Shown here: positions 29,463 to 40,447 of the stretch, piece after piece
How positions within the stretch are numbered: the first letter of the stretch is position 1
Layout: each line of letters starts with the position of its first letter
NCBI RefSeq assembly: GCF_001908725.1
Contig: NZ_CP018725.1
Span: forward strand, 4,030,001 to 4,094,000
From: Xanthomonas vesicatoria ATCC 35937
GTDB taxonomy: Bacteria > Pseudomonadota > Gammaproteobacteria > Xanthomonadales > Xanthomonadaceae
Direction of reading: 5' to 3'
Length of the DNA: 64,000 nt
Made by a program: the position numbers and the translations under genes
Notes under the pieces: generated by a model
Seen by the model: only the letters and a program-made list of their open reading frames with translations
What the model was told of the DNA's origin: nothing
The model's database searches: none

Positions 29463-29981
29463 CTATTCGCCCAGCCGTGGACGCAGTGTCGCCAGATTGC
29501 ACGGTTTGGTGCGCGCATCCAGCTGCGCACGCACGATCTTTTCCCACGCCGTGCGGCACGCCGAGGTGGAGCCGGGCAGGCAAAACACGAAGCTGTGATT
29601 GGCCAGCCCCGCAAATGCACGCGACTGCAGCGAAGAGGTGCCGATTTCGTCCACGCTGATGGCGCGGAACATCTCGCCGAAGCCCGGCATGACCTTGTCC
29701 AGCAGAGGTGTGATCGCCTCCGGCGTGCTATCGCGGCCAGTGAAGCCGGTACCGCCGGTGACCAGGATGCCGTCCACCTGCGCATCGGCAATCCACGCCG
29801 ACACGATCGCACGCATGCGGTAACGGTCGTCCGGACACAGCGCGCGGTCGTGCAGCACATGGCCTTCGTGAGTGAGGGAGTCGGCCAGATAATCGCCGGA
29901 GCGGTCGTCGGCCAGCGTACGGCTGTCGGACACCGTCAGCACGCACAGGCGCAGGGGGATGAAGTCGGGAGTAGAAGGCAT
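29463..29981 (-). CDS. moaB: molybdenum cofactor biosynthesis protein MoaB
   Basis: A 172-residue MoaB/Mog-type molybdopterin adenylyltransferase-fold protein. Motifs are LCVLTVSDSRTLADDRSGDYLAD, the nucleotide-binding VDGILVTGGTGFTGRDSTPEA, and GTSSLQSRAFAGLANHSFVFCLPGS. It is thought to adenylate molybdopterin during cofactor synthesis. ATG 29979-29981 is preferred because family sequence starts a few residues on. It lies 31 bp upstream of the PPK2 gene on the same strand. Confidence 0.92.
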   Translation of the reverse strand: MPSTPDFIPLRLCVLTVSDSRTLADDRSGDYLADSLTHEGHVLHDRALCPDDRYRMRAIVSAWIADAQVDGILVTGGTGFTGRDSTPEAITPLLDKVMPGFGEMFRAISVDEIGTSSLQSRAFAGLANHSFVFCLPGSTSACRTAWEKIVRAQLDARTKPCNLATLRPRLGE

Positions 29982-30454
29982 GCCGGCAGCGTAACCAGCC
30001 GCAGCGGCTGGGTACAGTGCCGCGATGTCAATTTGAGTGACGCCGAGTGGTGGATACGGACGGTGCCTGAATTCGATCGGTGTTGGACGTCGATCAATAC
30101 TGGAAATGGCGGGCGTCAGCATCGCGCGCGCTCTGACTCTCAACGCCCAGGGATCAAATCCGCTCTCCTACGGGAGAGGGGTAGGGTGACGGTACGGGCG
30201 AAGCCTCCAATCAGCACTTCTTACATTTGGGGGCTCAAGGCCGCAGCGATCAGCAGAGCCCCGAGCAAAAGCAGTCGCGGCCTGAGCGTTACAGCCTTGC
30301 GTGCACCCTCACCGGGCGCTGCGCTCATCTGGTCCCGAGAAGGACGCTGCTCTCTCGGCAGCGGTTGGCTTAACTCCGTTGCAGGCAGCGGCTTGAGCCA
30401 CAGCCGCCCTCAACATTCCCTGACATGCCGCAACCGCCAACCGCCAACCGCCAA
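29982..30454. other. gene-free interval between moaB and the O-GlcNAc transferase gene
   Basis: About 470 bases with no credible gene. It holds short palindromic pieces such as CTCTCCTACGGGAGAG and, at its right edge, a (AACCGCC)3 tandem repeat that touches the stop of the neighbouring gene. Confidence 0.55.
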
Positions 30455-30455
30455 C
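30432..30455. repeat. 7-bp tandem repeat (AACCGCC)3
   Basis: Three exact units of AACCGCC followed by AAC, abutting the stop codon of the O-GlcNAc transferase gene. It may be a length-variable simple repeat; no function is evident. Confidence 0.8.
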
Positions 30456-32161
30456 TAAATCCCCAACCAACCACGTTCCCGTGCCATCGTCTGCAGCAGG
30501 GCCGCCAGATCGTCCGCAAACCCATCCATATCGAAAACCCCACTGCGTTGCCGTTGCTCGCCTAGACGCGAACGCAGAGCAGCCAACGCATCAGCATCGC
30601 CTGCCAACGCCACCGCCTTGGCCACAAACGCAGCGTCGTCGGCCACGTTCATCTCCTCTAGCCCCAGATGCTGATTGAGGCTGCCCGCTACCCGCGCGGC
30701 AAACGGCTCGCCGGGCGTGGTCAGTACCGGGCAACCTGCCCACAGTGCGTCGGAGGCGGTGGTGTGCGCGTTGTAAGGATGCGTATCCAGAAACAGATCC
30801 GCGTGCCGGTAACGCGCCAGGTACTGCGGATGGGGCAACTTCGGCATGAAGACCAGGCGCTGCCCATCCACGCCGTGCGCCTGTGCTGCCGCACGCAACC
30901 GCGCATCGACCTGGCCCGGCCCCGACAACAGCCACAGCACGCTGCCGGGCACCGCACGCAGGACCGCCAGCATGCGCGCCATGCTGCGCGGATTGAGTTT
31001 GTAGCTATTGTTGAAACAGCAAAGCACCGCGCCCTGCGTGGGCAAACCGCATTCGGCACGCGATGGCGGCTCGCCAAGCGTGCGCGTGGTGTCCGACGGC
31101 TGGAATACGCGGTTCACGCGTAGCACTCGTTCGCTGTAGAACGGCGCCAGCGACGGCGGCAATGCAAAGGCGTCGCCCAGCACGTAATCCATCCACGGCG
31201 CACCGGAGGTGCCCGGGTAGGCAAGCCAATTGATTTGCACCGGCGCCGGCCGCAGTGCGAACACTTCCGGGCGCCCGCCGCCGCCCCAGCCGCGTAGATC
31301 GAACAATACGTCCACACCCTGCGCGCGGATGTGCTGCGCGGTGGCCAGATGCCCAAGCAGGCTGACATCGTGCAACGTCGCAGCCTGCGTCAGACGCGCG
31401 CGAATTGCGCTGCCGTCGTCCCGGCTGGTCGCGAACAGGTGCAGCTGCAGCGCCGGCTGGCGTCGCTGCAATGCTTCGAACAGTGCCACGGTCAACAGAC
31501 CGGTGGGATGCGCGCCGAAGCCATTGGACACAAAGCCCACGCGCAACGCGCCGCGGCTGCGTATCGCAACCGGTGGCAGCGGTTGCAGGCTCGAGGCGAT
31601 TGCCTGCGCACGCAGGCGCGCGCAGGCCAGTTGCTCGGCCGCAGTGGCGTCCTCGCTCAAGAACGCGAACGGCTCCACCGCCGCTGCGCCATGTGCCACG
31701 GCGGTGCGGACCTGCGCGGCCAAGGCATCCAGGCCGCGCCAATCGCATAAACGACGTCGCCAGTTGAGCAGCTGCGCCGCGATGTACGGCTCGTCGGGCA
31801 GCAGGTGATACGCGCGTGCGTAGGCCGCTGCCGCCTGCTCCGGCTGATCGGCATCTTCCAATGCATGGCCCAGCCACAGCGCGATGCCCGGATGCTGCGG
31901 CACCAGGTCCGCTGCCTGCTGCAACAAGCGCGACGCCTCGGCATGTCGCTGTTGCGCCCAACGCACGCGCCCAAGCCGCGCGATCGCCTCCGGGTGGCCT
32001 GGATGCAAGGCCAATGCGCGTTGCACGGCTAACTCGCCGGCGGCGATGCCACCCATGCCGAGTTCGGCATCGGCCAGCATCAGCCACGCAACGAAATCGC
32101 CGGGCTGGCGCCGCACCGCCTCGCGCAGCTGCAGCAGCTCGCGCGGGACGTTGGCACTCAT
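30455..32161 (-). CDS. O-GlcNAc transferase-like TPR glycosyltransferase (GT41)
   Basis: A 568-residue orthologue of the structurally known X. campestris O-GlcNAc transferase, with the same length and key residues at the same numbers: H218 in [10 protein letters not shown] and K388 in FNNSYKLNP, equivalent to human OGT His498 and Lys842. About five TPR-type helix pairs (residues 1-170) precede the GT-B catalytic domain, with [21 protein letters not shown] and [18 protein letters not shown]. No signal peptide is present, so it is cytoplasmic. Its physiological substrates in Xanthomonas are unknown to me. ATG overlaps the prfA stop (ATGA at 32158), so it is coupled to hemA-prfA. Confidence 0.95.
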   Translation of the reverse strand: MSANVPRELLQLREAVRRQPGDFVAWLMLADAELGMGGIAAGELAVQRALALHPGHPEAIARLGRVRWAQQRHAEASRLLQQAADLVPQHPGIALWLGHALEDADQPEQAAAAYARAYHLLPDEPYIAAQLLNWRRRLCDWRGLDALAAQVRTAVAHGAAAVEPFAFLSEDATAAEQLACARLRAQAIASSLQPLPPVAIRSRGALRVGFVSNGFGAHPTGLLTVALFEALQRRQPALQLHLFATSRDDGSAIRARLTQAATLHDVSLLGHLATAQHIRAQGVDVLFDLRGWGGGGRPEVFALRPAPVQINWLAYPGTSGAPWMDYVLGDAFALPPSLAPFYSERVLRVNRVFQPSDTTRTLGEPPSRAECGLPTQGAVLCCFNNSYKLNPRSMARMLAVLRAVPGSVLWLLSGPGQVDARLRAAAQAHGVDGQRLVFMPKLPHPQYLARYRHADLFLDTHPYNAHTTASDALWAGCPVLTTPGEPFAARVAGSLNQHLGLEEMNVADDAAFVAKAVALAGDADALAALRSRLGEQRQRSGVFDMDGFADDLAALLQTMARERGWLGI

Positions 32162-33243
32162 GGGCTGTCGCTCAACCGCGCCAGTTCGTCGGCCTGATGT
32201 TCGTGCAGCAAGCGTGCGATCAAGGCATCCAGATCGCCTTCGATGATGTTGGGCAGGTCGTACAGGGTCAGTCCTTCCACCCGGTGGTCGGTGATGCGGC
32301 CCTGCGGGAAGCTGTAGGTGCGGATGCGTTGGCTGCGGTCGCCGCTGCCCACCTGCAATTTGCGTGTCTGCGCTTCGGCCGCCGCGGCCTTGCTGCGTTC
32401 GGCTTCCACCAATTGCGCCTTCAGTCGCTTCATCGCCTTGTCGCGGTTGGCGTGCTGGCTGCGCTCGGTCTGGCATTCCACCACCACGCCACTGGGCACA
32501 TGGGTGATGCGGATCGCCGACTCGGTCTTGTTGACGTGCTGGCCACCGGCGCCGGAGGAGCGAAAGGTGTCCACTTTCAGGTCGGCCGGGTTGATCACGA
32601 TCTCTTCGATGTCATCGGCTTCGGGAATGATCGCCACCGTCGCTGCCGAGGTGTGGATGCGGCCCTGCGATTCGGTCGCCGGCACGCGCTGCACGCGATG
32701 GGTGCCGGATTCGAACTTCAACCGCGAATATGCGCCGCGCCCGACCACGCGTGCCACCACCTCCTTGTAGCCGCCGTGCTCGCCGGGGCTGTCGGATTCG
32801 ATTTCCACCTTCCAACCCTGGCGCTCGGCATAGCGGGCGTACATGCGGAACAGGTCGCCGGCAAAGATCGCCGCTTCGTCGCCGCCGGTGCCGGCGCGCA
32901 CTTCCAGGAACAGGTTGCCGTCGTCGCGTGGATCGCGCGGCACCAGCAGCAAGGCCAGCTGCGCATCCAGTTCATCCAAACGCGCCTGTGCGGCAGCGAT
33001 CTCCTCTTCGGCCAGTTCGCGCATTTCCGGATCGTTGCGCATGGCTTCGGCCGCGCTCAGGTCGGCCTTGGCGCGCGCCTCGTCTTCCAGGGCTATGGCC
33101 ACCGGCTCCAGCTGCGACAGCTCGCGCGACAAGCTGCGGAACTTGTCGTTGTTGTTGACCACGTCCGGGTCGGACAACAGGTGCTGCAGTTCTTCGCGGC
33201 GCTCGGCCAGCGCTTCGAGCTTACGGCGCAGGGTCGGCGTCAT
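32158..33243 (-). CDS. prfA: peptide chain release factor 1
   Basis: A 361-residue class I release factor. PAT at residues 188-190 reads UAA/UAG and the GGQ motif at 233-235 triggers peptidyl-tRNA hydrolysis, confirming RF1 rather than RF2 (which has SPF). The gene overlaps the end of hemA by 23 bp, the classical hemA-prfA pair, and its own stop overlaps the start of the O-GlcNAc transferase gene. In E. coli a PrmC methylase gene follows prfA; here its place is taken by the glycosyltransferase. Confidence 0.97.
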   Translation of the reverse strand: MTPTLRRKLEALAERREELQHLLSDPDVVNNNDKFRSLSRELSQLEPVAIALEDEARAKADLSAAEAMRNDPEMRELAEEEIAAAQARLDELDAQLALLLVPRDPRDDGNLFLEVRAGTGGDEAAIFAGDLFRMYARYAERQGWKVEIESDSPGEHGGYKEVVARVVGRGAYSRLKFESGTHRVQRVPATESQGRIHTSAATVAIIPEADDIEEIVINPADLKVDTFRSSGAGGQHVNKTESAIRITHVPSGVVVECQTERSQHANRDKAMKRLKAQLVEAERSKAAAAEAQTRKLQVGSGDRSQRIRTYSFPQGRITDHRVEGLTLYDLPNIIEGDLDALIARLLHEHQADELARLSDSP

Positions 33244-34519
33244 CAGTCCTCACGATCGGGGTAGCTACAGGGGGATGTTGGTAACCGGGTTTTTCCGGAA
33301 ACAGCCGCTCGGCCGCGCTGGTCAATTCCAGGTCGTTATTGAGCGCGGCATCGCGCAGCGCCGCGGTCGGCGGGTGCAACAGGCGGTTGGTCAGTGCATG
33401 CGCCAGCTGCTCCAGCACCTCGTCGGCCGGCTTGCCGTTGCTCAACTGCTGACGCGCCTTGGCCAGCAGTTCGTCGCGGGTGCTGTCGCCGAACGCACGC
33501 AGCCGCTTGAGCGGTGCCTGGCGTGCGTTGGCCTGCACGGTCTCGACATAGCGCGCCACCTGCAGGTCGATGATTGCCTCGGCCTGGTCTGCGGCCTCGC
33601 GGCGGCTGCGGCGGTTGTCTTCGACCGCACGTTCCAGATCGTCAACGGTGTACAGGTAGGCGTCGCCGAGCTCGGCCACCGAGGCGTCGATATCGCGCGG
33701 CACTGCCAGGTCGAACAACAGCATCGGCTTGCGCTTGCGCGCGCGCAACGCCTGTTCTACCTGCACCCGCGTCACCACCGGCTCGCGCGCGGCAGTGGCA
33801 GAAAACACCACGTCGGCCTCGGCCAGATGGCGGTCCAGATCGGTCAGCGGCAGGGCGTAGCCGCCGTGCTGGCTGGCCAGCGTCTGCGCATGCGCAAGGG
33901 TGCGGTTGGCGATCAACAGGCGGCGCACGCGGCCTTCGCTCAGGTGCTTGGCGGCCAGCTCGATGGTTTCGCCGGCGCCAATCAGCAACACCGTCGATTC
34001 GTTGAGCCGCGCAAAGGATTCCTGCGCCAGGCGCACCGCGGTGGAGGCCACCGACACCGGGTTGGCACCGACGCGGGTGTCTGTCCGCGCGCGCTTGGCC
34101 ACCGAAAAGGTCTGCTGGAACAATCGATCCAGCCCACTGCCCAGTGCGCCATGCGCGCGTGCCACCGCCCAGGCATCCTTCACCTGGCCCAGGATCTGCG
34201 GCTCGCCCAGCACCATCGAATCCAGCCCGGTGGCGACCCGGAACAGGTGGCGCACCGCGTCGGCATCCTGATGCTGGTACAGATAGCCGCTCAGTCCCGG
34301 CGCATGCGCGTCCAGCCAGCCAGCCAGCGTCTGTGCATCGTCGGCCATCGCATACAGCTCGGTGCGGTTGCAGGTGGACAGCAGCGCGGCCTCGCGCACC
34401 TGCGGCAAGGCTCGCAACGATTCGAGCGCGCGCGGCAACGCGTCACCTGCGAACGCCGCGCGTTCGCGCAGGTCCACAGGTGCGGTCTGGTGATTCAGTC
34501 CGAGCACCCACAACGTCAT
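33221..34519 (-). CDS. hemA: glutamyl-tRNA reductase
   Basis: A 432-residue glutamyl-tRNA reductase, first enzyme of the C5 tetrapyrrole pathway, reducing Glu-tRNA to glutamate-1-semialdehyde with NADPH. The catalytic Cys50 sits in [12 protein letters not shown], and [24 protein letters not shown] and the NADPH domain [17 protein letters not shown] are present. The length is normal. It is divergent from a TPR protein gene with 65 bp between them and heads the hemA-prfA-glycosyltransferase operon. Confidence 0.97.
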   Translation of the reverse strand: MTLWVLGLNHQTAPVDLRERAAFAGDALPRALESLRALPQVREAALLSTCNRTELYAMADDAQTLAGWLDAHAPGLSGYLYQHQDADAVRHLFRVATGLDSMVLGEPQILGQVKDAWAVARAHGALGSGLDRLFQQTFSVAKRARTDTRVGANPVSVASTAVRLAQESFARLNESTVLLIGAGETIELAAKHLSEGRVRRLLIANRTLAHAQTLASQHGGYALPLTDLDRHLAEADVVFSATAAREPVVTRVQVEQALRARKRKPMLLFDLAVPRDIDASVAELGDAYLYTVDDLERAVEDNRRSRREAADQAEAIIDLQVARYVETVQANARQAPLKRLRAFGDSTRDELLAKARQQLSNGKPADEVLEQLAHALTNRLLHPPTAALRDAALNNDLELTSAAERLFPEKPGYQHPPVATPIVRTDDADPAP

Positions 34520-34584
34520 TGTTCAGTTGCTTGCGATAAGCTGGCGGCCATTCAGGGCCCCATTTTACGGCCCGGTTGCCCCCG

Positions 34585-36273
34585 ATGCCTGTACCGATTC
34601 GCATCCTGAGTGTTCTTTTGCTGGTCGCAGTCTCTGCCAACGCCGCCGCAGCGCCCACGAAAGCACCGCCCGCTCGACCGGCCAGCAGTGCCGGCGCCAC
34701 CTCGCTGGAACCTGTGCTCGCTGGCGAATTCGCCTTGCAGGCCGGGCAGTTGGATGATGCTGCCCGCGCCTATCTGGACGCCGCCAAGGCCGAAGCCGGC
34801 GACGCCGGGCTGGCCGAGCGTGCCGCCCGCATCGCCATGCTGGCCAACGACGACCCGCGTGCGATCGAGGCCCTGGCGCTGTGGCGGGCCCGCGCGCCGT
34901 CGTCGATGTCGATGCGCAGCACCGAAGCCTCGCTGGCCCTGCGCCGCAACGATCTGCGCACGGCGCGCCGTGATTTGCTCGGCCTGCTCAAGGAGCCCGA
35001 CCCGCGCGGCTGGCGCTTTGCGCTGATCGCGCTGGCCAATGGCGGCCGCGAGCCGGAAGCCTCGGCCGACGTGCTCGAAGACCTGGTCAAGGCCGGTGCC
35101 ATCCCCAACCAGATCGAGGTGTGGCAGGAATTCGGCCGGCTCGCGCTGCGCATGGAGCGCCCGACGCTGGCCAAGCGCATCGTCGACGAAGTGGTGCGCC
35201 GCTTCCCGGAGGAGCCGCGGGTGGCCTTGCTGCATGCCACCCAGTTGCAGCAGGAAGGCAAGAACGACGAAGCGCTGGCGTTGCTGAAGAACGTCGAACC
35301 GCAGGCGGTGAAGAACTCCGAGTTGCGCGGCGCGCTGGCCTTCGCCTACGACGCCATGGGCCAGACCGAAGCGGCCGCGCGCGTGCTGTCTACCGGGCCG
35401 CAGGACACCCAGACTTACGGGTTACGTGCGTCCATGCTCGCCAAAGAGAAGGACCGCACCGCGTTGGAAGCACTGTATGGCGAGCTCAAGAGCAACGCTA
35501 CCAAGCCCGACCCGGACCGCCGCCTGCTGCTGGGCAAGATCGCCGAATTCCTCAAGCGGTACGACGAGGCGGTGGAGTGGTACCGCGGCGTGCCTGGCGG
35601 ATCGCAATTGAGCGAAGCGCGTTTGCGTGCCGCCAGCGCCCTGTACGAGCTGGGTCGCAAGCCTGAGGCGTTGGCCGAAGTGCGTGCATTGCAGAGCGAT
35701 GCCAGTGCCGATGACGACGCCCGCCGCGACGCCTATGTGCTGGAAGCCGAGCTGCACCAGCGCGCCGACGACGCCCCTGGTGAGCTGGACGCCTTCGAAC
35801 GTGGTTTGGCCGCCTACCCGGACGATGGCGCGCTGCTATACGCCCGCGGCCTGGCCTGGGAGCGCCGCGACGACGTGGCGCGCGCCGAGGCCGACCTGCG
35901 CAAGATCCTGGTCGCCGAACCGGAAAATGTGGCGGCCTTGAATGCGCTGGGCTACACCCTGGCCGATCGCACCACCCGCTACAAGGAAGCGCTGGCGCTG
36001 ATCGACCGCGCCCGCACTGCCGACCCGGACAACCCGGCCATCGTCGACAGCTACGGCTGGGTGCTGTACCGCATGGGGCGCACCAAGGAAGCCCTGGTGC
36101 AGCTGCGCCGCGCTTGGGCATTGGTCAAGGACCCGGAGATCGCCGCGCACGTCGGCGAGGTGCTGTGGGTCAGCGGCAAGCAGGACGAGGCGCGCCGCTA
36201 CTTCGATGAAGCCCGCCGGCTGGATCCTGACAACCGCGCGCTGCAACGCGCCGTGGAAAAGTTCGGGTTATGA
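34585..36273 (+). CDS. TPR-repeat periplasmic protein
   Basis: A 562-residue exported protein with a signal peptide ([18 protein letters not shown]) and many tetratricopeptide-like helix pairs along its length, for example [30 protein letters not shown] and the clear TPRs [30 protein letters not shown] and [27 protein letters not shown]. It probably serves as a scaffold in the envelope; no enzyme motif is visible. ATG 34585 is preferred to the TTG nine bases upstream. It overlaps lolB by 4 bp, so a link to lipoprotein sorting is possible but inferred. Confidence 0.88.
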   Translation: MPVPIRILSVLLLVAVSANAAAAPTKAPPARPASSAGATSLEPVLAGEFALQAGQLDDAARAYLDAAKAEAGDAGLAERAARIAMLANDDPRAIEALALWRARAPSSMSMRSTEASLALRRNDLRTARRDLLGLLKEPDPRGWRFALIALANGGREPEASADVLEDLVKAGAIPNQIEVWQEFGRLALRMERPTLAKRIVDEVVRRFPEEPRVALLHATQLQQEGKNDEALALLKNVEPQAVKNSELRGALAFAYDAMGQTEAAARVLSTGPQDTQTYGLRASMLAKEKDRTALEALYGELKSNATKPDPDRRLLLGKIAEFLKRYDEAVEWYRGVPGGSQLSEARLRAASALYELGRKPEALAEVRALQSDASADDDARRDAYVLEAELHQRADDAPGELDAFERGLAAYPDDGALLYARGLAWERRDDVARAEADLRKILVAEPENVAALNALGYTLADRTTRYKEALALIDRARTADPDNPAIVDSYGWVLYRMGRTKEALVQLRRAWALVKDPEIAAHVGEVLWVSGKQDEARRYFDEARRLDPDNRALQRAVEKFGL

Positions 36274-36923
36274 GCAAGTCGTTCCGCACGCTCGCCTTGA
36301 GCGGGGTGGTGCTGTGCGGCCTGTCGGCCTGCGTCAGCGTGCCGCGCGGGCAGGGCGGCGGCGCGGCGGTGGTCGATCACGTGTCCGGCAGCGCCCGCGA
36401 AGCCGAAGCCGCTCGCCAGGCCTGGCTGCTGGCCCATCCCAACTGGTCGTTCCAGGGGCGTGTAGCGATCAGCAAGGACCGTAACGGTGGTAGTGGGCGC
36501 ATTGATTGGCAGCAGGATGGCGCGCAGTACCGCGTGCAGCTCAGTGCCCCGGTGACCCGCCAGAGCTGGGTGCTCACCGGCGACACCACCACCGGCGCCG
36601 GCCGACTCGATGGCCTGGACGGTGGTCCACGCAGCGGCCCGGACGCCGAACAGGTCTTGCTGGAGGCGACCGGCTGGACCATTCCGGTCAATCAGATGCC
36701 GGACTGGGTGCGCGCGCTGCGCATTGCCGATGCCGGCGCGCAGCGCGTCGATCTGGACGCCGCCGGGCGCCCGCGCACGGTGCAACAGGACGGCTGGACC
36801 ATCGAATTTCTCGCCTGGGCGCCTGCCAGCGGCGGCCAACCCGAGCTGCCGCAGCGTATCGAAGCCCATAACGGCAGCGCCAAGGTCCGCCTGCTAGTCG
36901 ATCAGTGGACGGTATCGCCCTGA
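36270..36923 (+). CDS. lolB: outer-membrane lipoprotein LolB
   Basis: A 217-residue LolB, the outer-membrane receptor that accepts lipoproteins from LolA and inserts them. The lipobox LSAC places the acylated Cys at residue 21. The conserved [26 protein letters not shown] strand region and the [13 protein letters not shown] segment are family features. The start codon overlaps the TPR gene stop (ATGA) and its stop overlaps the ispE ATG (TGATG), in the classic lolB-ispE order. Confidence 0.94.
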   Translation: MSKSFRTLALSGVVLCGLSACVSVPRGQGGGAAVVDHVSGSAREAEAARQAWLLAHPNWSFQGRVAISKDRNGGSGRIDWQQDGAQYRVQLSAPVTRQSWVLTGDTTTGAGRLDGLDGGPRSGPDAEQVLLEATGWTIPVNQMPDWVRALRIADAGAQRVDLDAAGRPRTVQQDGWTIEFLAWAPASGGQPELPQRIEAHNGSAKVRLLVDQWTVSP

Positions 36924-37789
36924 TGGCAGCGCTGGATGGCTGGTCGGCGTGGCCCGCGCCGGCCAAGCTGAACCTGTTTCTGCAGATCATCGGGCGCCGC
37001 GCCGACGGCTACCACCTGCTGCAGACCGTGTTCCGGCTGCTGGACTGGGGGGACACCATTCATCTTCGTTTGCGCAGCGATGGCCTGATTCGGCGCGTCG
37101 GCGACAGTTTGCCCGGCGTTGCCGAGGACGATGACCTAGTGGTCCGCGCCGCGCGGCTGCTGCAATCGTCTACCGGCACGCGGACGGGCGCGGAGATCCG
37201 CGTCGACAAGCGCATTCCCGCCGGCGGCGGATTTGGCGGCGGTTCGTCGGATGCGGCAACCGTGCTGGTCGCACTCAACGCCTTGTGGAGCCTGGGCTTG
37301 CCGGTCGATGCACTGGCCGCGCTGGGTTTGCAGCTGGGTGCGGACGTGCCGGTCTTCGTCCGCGGACACAACGCCTGGGCCGAGGGCGTGGGCGAGCAGC
37401 TCACCCCGATTGCGCTTCCACCGGCCGCCTACCTGCTGGTCGACCCAGGCGTCCACGTGCCCACGCCGGCGTTATTTCAATCACAGGAATTGACGCGGGA
37501 TGCCGCGCCCGTGAAAATAGCGGACTTCGCTTCCGGTTCTCAGCTCGACAATGCGTTCGAGCCGGTCCTGCGGCGCCGCGAACCCGCCGTCGAGGCCGTG
37601 TTCCAGGCGCTGTCCCAGATCGGCACGCCACGTTTGACCGGGTCGGGAAGTGGGTGTTTCGTCGAATTCGCCACGCGCGCTGCTGCAGAGCAGGCCCTGG
37701 CGCAGTTGCCGGGCAGCCTGCGGGCGTGGGTGGTGGAGGGTGCAGCGCACTCGCCATTGCTCGACGCACTGGATGCAACAACGTTTTGA
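36923..37789 (+). CDS. ispE: 4-diphosphocytidyl-2-C-methyl-D-erythritol kinase
   Basis: A 288-residue GHMP-family kinase of the MEP isoprenoid pathway that phosphorylates the 2-OH of CDP-methylerythritol. It has the [28 protein letters not shown]-terminus with conserved Lys and His, the ATP-binding loop [18 protein letters not shown], and the third motif [13 protein letters not shown] chose ATG 36923, coupled to the lolB stop as TGATG, over the GTG at 36905. tRNA-Gln follows 4 bases after its stop codon. Confidence 0.95.
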   Translation: MAALDGWSAWPAPAKLNLFLQIIGRRADGYHLLQTVFRLLDWGDTIHLRLRSDGLIRRVGDSLPGVAEDDDLVVRAARLLQSSTGTRTGAEIRVDKRIPAGGGFGGGSSDAATVLVALNALWSLGLPVDALAALGLQLGADVPVFVRGHNAWAEGVGEQLTPIALPPAAYLLVDPGVHVPTPALFQSQELTRDAAPVKIADFASGSQLDNAFEPVLRRREPAVEAVFQALSQIGTPRLTGSGSGCFVEFATRAAAEQALAQLPGSLRAWVVEGAAHSPLLDALDATTF

Positions 37790-37792
37790 TGC

Positions 37793-37869
37793 AGGGGCGT
37801 CGCCAAGAGGCCCAAGGCACCAGGTTTTGATCCTGGCATTCGTAGGTTCGAATCCTACCGCCCCTGCCA
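37793..37869 (+). tRNA. tRNA-Gln (TTG)
   Basis: A complete cloverleaf: acceptor AGGGGCG pairs with CGCCCCT, the anticodon stem is CCAGG/CCTGG with loop TTTTGAT giving anticodon TTG, the T-loop is GGTTCGAATCC and an encoded CCA ends it. It lies between ispE and prs, the usual place in these bacteria, and may be processed from the ispE-prs transcript. Confidence 0.96.
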
Positions 37870-37883
37870 GTTTTTGATGCATT

Positions 37884-37937
37884 GATGCAGGTCCCCTGCA
37901 ACAGCCGTAGATGCAGGTCCCCCTGCAACAGCCCGTA
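37884..37937. repeat. tandem hairpin repeat in prs leader
   Basis: Two adjacent units beginning GATGCAGGTCCC and ending ACAGCC(C)GTA, 26 and 28 bp. Each contains TGCAGG-TCC(C)-CCTGCA, a perfect 6-bp hairpin. They lie between tRNA-Gln and prs and could act in RNA processing or attenuation. Confidence 0.75.
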
Positions 37938-38032
37938 CATCCTTGTGCGGGGATTGAACAACCAGCCCGGCATTAGGTCGGCTTTCTCCAGCTCCACCAT
38001 CGCACGCTCTTCGCCGCCGCCCGAGAGATCCC

Positions 38033-38992
<960 letters not shown>

Positions 38993-39102
38993 TCCCGCAT
39001 TCGGCGCCCGGATCTCCGGGTGCCGGTACCACGTCTCTCCTGGTCGCGGGTGAGACGCTTCATCGCCGCGAGGCGGTATTCCAATCTAGGTAGTGAAACA
39101 AC

Positions 39103-39738
39103 ATGGCAAAGACTCACGAAATCAAGGTCGAGCGCCGCGCAGACGAGGGGAAGGGTGCGAGCCGCCGCCTGCGTCACGCTGGCGTCATTCCGGCCATCGT
39201 CTACGGTGGCGAACTCGAGCCGGTCAGCATCCAGCTCAACCATGAGCAGATCTGGCTTGCCCAGCAGAACGAGTGGTTCTACTCGTCGATCCTCGACCTG
39301 AACCTCAACGGCGACGTGCAGCAGGTGCTGCTGCGTGACATGCAGCGCCATCCGTTCAAGCAGCTGATCATGCACATCGACTTCCAGCGCGTCAGCGCCA
39401 ACGAGAAGCTCAGCGCCGCTGTGCCGCTGCACTTCGTCAACGAAGCAAGCTCGCCGGCCGGTAAGTCCAGCGAAGTGGTCGTGACCCACGAACTGAACGA
39501 AGTCCAGGTGGTCTGCCTGCCGAAGGACCTGCCGGAGTTCATTGAAGTCGACCTCGGTGCCCTGGAAGTGGGCAACGTGATCCACTTGTCCGAAATCAAG
39601 CTGCCAGCCGGTGTGGAAATCCCCGAGCTGAAGCTGGGCAAGGAACACGACGTCGCCGTGGTGGCTGCCAAGCACGTGCGCGTCGAAGAAGAAGACGCTG
39701 CCGGTGAAGAAGGCAGCGAAGGCGCAGAAACCAAGTAA
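39103..39738 (+). CDS. rplY: 50S ribosomal protein L25 (CTC/TL5 form)
   Basis: A 211-residue long-form L25. The N-terminal 5S rRNA-binding domain runs to about residue 95 (RRLRHAGVIPAIVYGGELEP, LLRDMQRHPFKQLIMHIDFQRV). A C-terminal beta domain of the general-stress CTC type follows, ending in an acidic tail (EEEDAAGEEGSEGAETK). It binds 5S rRNA in the large subunit and lies in the prs-rplY-pth-ychF order typical of proteobacteria. Confidence 0.96.
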   Translation: MAKTHEIKVERRADEGKGASRRLRHAGVIPAIVYGGELEPVSIQLNHEQIWLAQQNEWFYSSILDLNLNGDVQQVLLRDMQRHPFKQLIMHIDFQRVSANEKLSAAVPLHFVNEASSPAGKSSEVVVTHELNEVQVVCLPKDLPEFIEVDLGALEVGNVIHLSEIKLPAGVEIPELKLGKEHDVAVVAAKHVRVEEEDAAGEEGSEGAETK

Positions 39739-39779
39739 TCCGCCGGCCGGTTCCTCGCATCGGCGGGGAATCGGCTGCG

Positions 39780-40370
39780 GTGACTGGCATGTCTGCACTT
39801 CGGCTGATCGTCGGGCTCGGCAATCCGGGCCCGGAACACACGCAAACCCGGCACAACGCCGGGTTTCGCTTCGTCGATGCCCTCATCGAGCGCAGTGGCG
39901 CCCGCTGGGGTCTGGACAGCAAGTTGTTCGGCGAAACGGCCAAGGTCGATATCGCAGGGCAACCGGTCTGGCTGCTCAAGCCGGCCACCTTCATGAATCT
40001 CAGTGGCAAATCGATCACTGCCGCGTTGCGGTTCTGGAAGATCGAACCGGAGCAGATGCTCGTCGCACATGACGAGATGGATCTGGCGCCGGGCACGGCA
40101 CGGCTCAAGTTCGACGGTGGACACGGCGGTCAGAATGGGCTGCGCGACACGATCCGCCTGCTCGGGCACGGCAAATTTCACCGCTTGCGCGTCGGCATCG
40201 GTCACCCTGGTCACAAGGACCGCGTGGTGCCATGGGTACTGGGGCGGGCAGGGCGCGACGACGATGCGGCGATCGGCAACGCAGTGGATGCGGCCATCGA
40301 TGTCCTGCCGCTGGCGATGGACGGCAATTTCAACGAGGCGATGAAACGCCTGCATACCGAAAAAAAATAG
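39780..40370 (+). CDS. pth: peptidyl-tRNA hydrolase
   Basis: A 196-residue Pth that recycles peptidyl-tRNA released from stalled ribosomes. Motifs are LIVGLGNPGPEHTQTRHNAGF with the catalytic His, KPATFMNLSGKSI, VAHDEMDLAPGTARLKFDGGHGGQNGLRD and FHRLRVGIGHPG. I placed the start at GTG 39780 because GGGGA at 39765-39769 is well spaced for it; the alternative ATG at 39789 would be 19 bases from that box. It is followed by a hairpin-forming intergenic repeat and then ychF. Confidence 0.94.
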   Translation: MTGMSALRLIVGLGNPGPEHTQTRHNAGFRFVDALIERSGARWGLDSKLFGETAKVDIAGQPVWLLKPATFMNLSGKSITAALRFWKIEPEQMLVAHDEMDLAPGTARLKFDGGHGGQNGLRDTIRLLGHGKFHRLRVGIGHPGHKDRVVPWVLGRAGRDDDAAIGNAVDAAIDVLPLAMDGNFNEAMKRLHTEKK

Positions 40371-40371
40371 A

Positions 40372-40435
40372 GAATGGGGAATAGGGAATGGACAAGGCGC
40401 TGCTCTTGCCATTCCCGATTCCCGATTCTCCATTC
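40372..40435. repeat. hairpin-forming intergenic repeat between pth and ychF
   Basis: The left arm GAATGGGGAATAGGGAATGG (40372-40391) and the right arm at 40409-40435, which repeats CGATTCC-type units, are complementary over most of their length. A similar iterated GGGATT-type hairpin stands before rplJ (60631-60712). This looks like a dispersed Xanthomonas intergenic element. Confidence 0.7.
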
Positions 40436-40447
40436 ACTGGAAAACCC

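Noticed and set aside
30432-30455. Short tandem repeat considered as CRISPR or phase-variation tract
   Set aside because: Only three 7-bp units without spacers. It lies after a stop codon, so it does not change a reading frame in an obvious way. No CRISPR array is present in the window.
31816-33264. Plus-strand open frame of 482 codons over prfA and the glycosyltransferase gene
   Set aside because: Antisense to two certain genes, with low-complexity composition; shadow frame.
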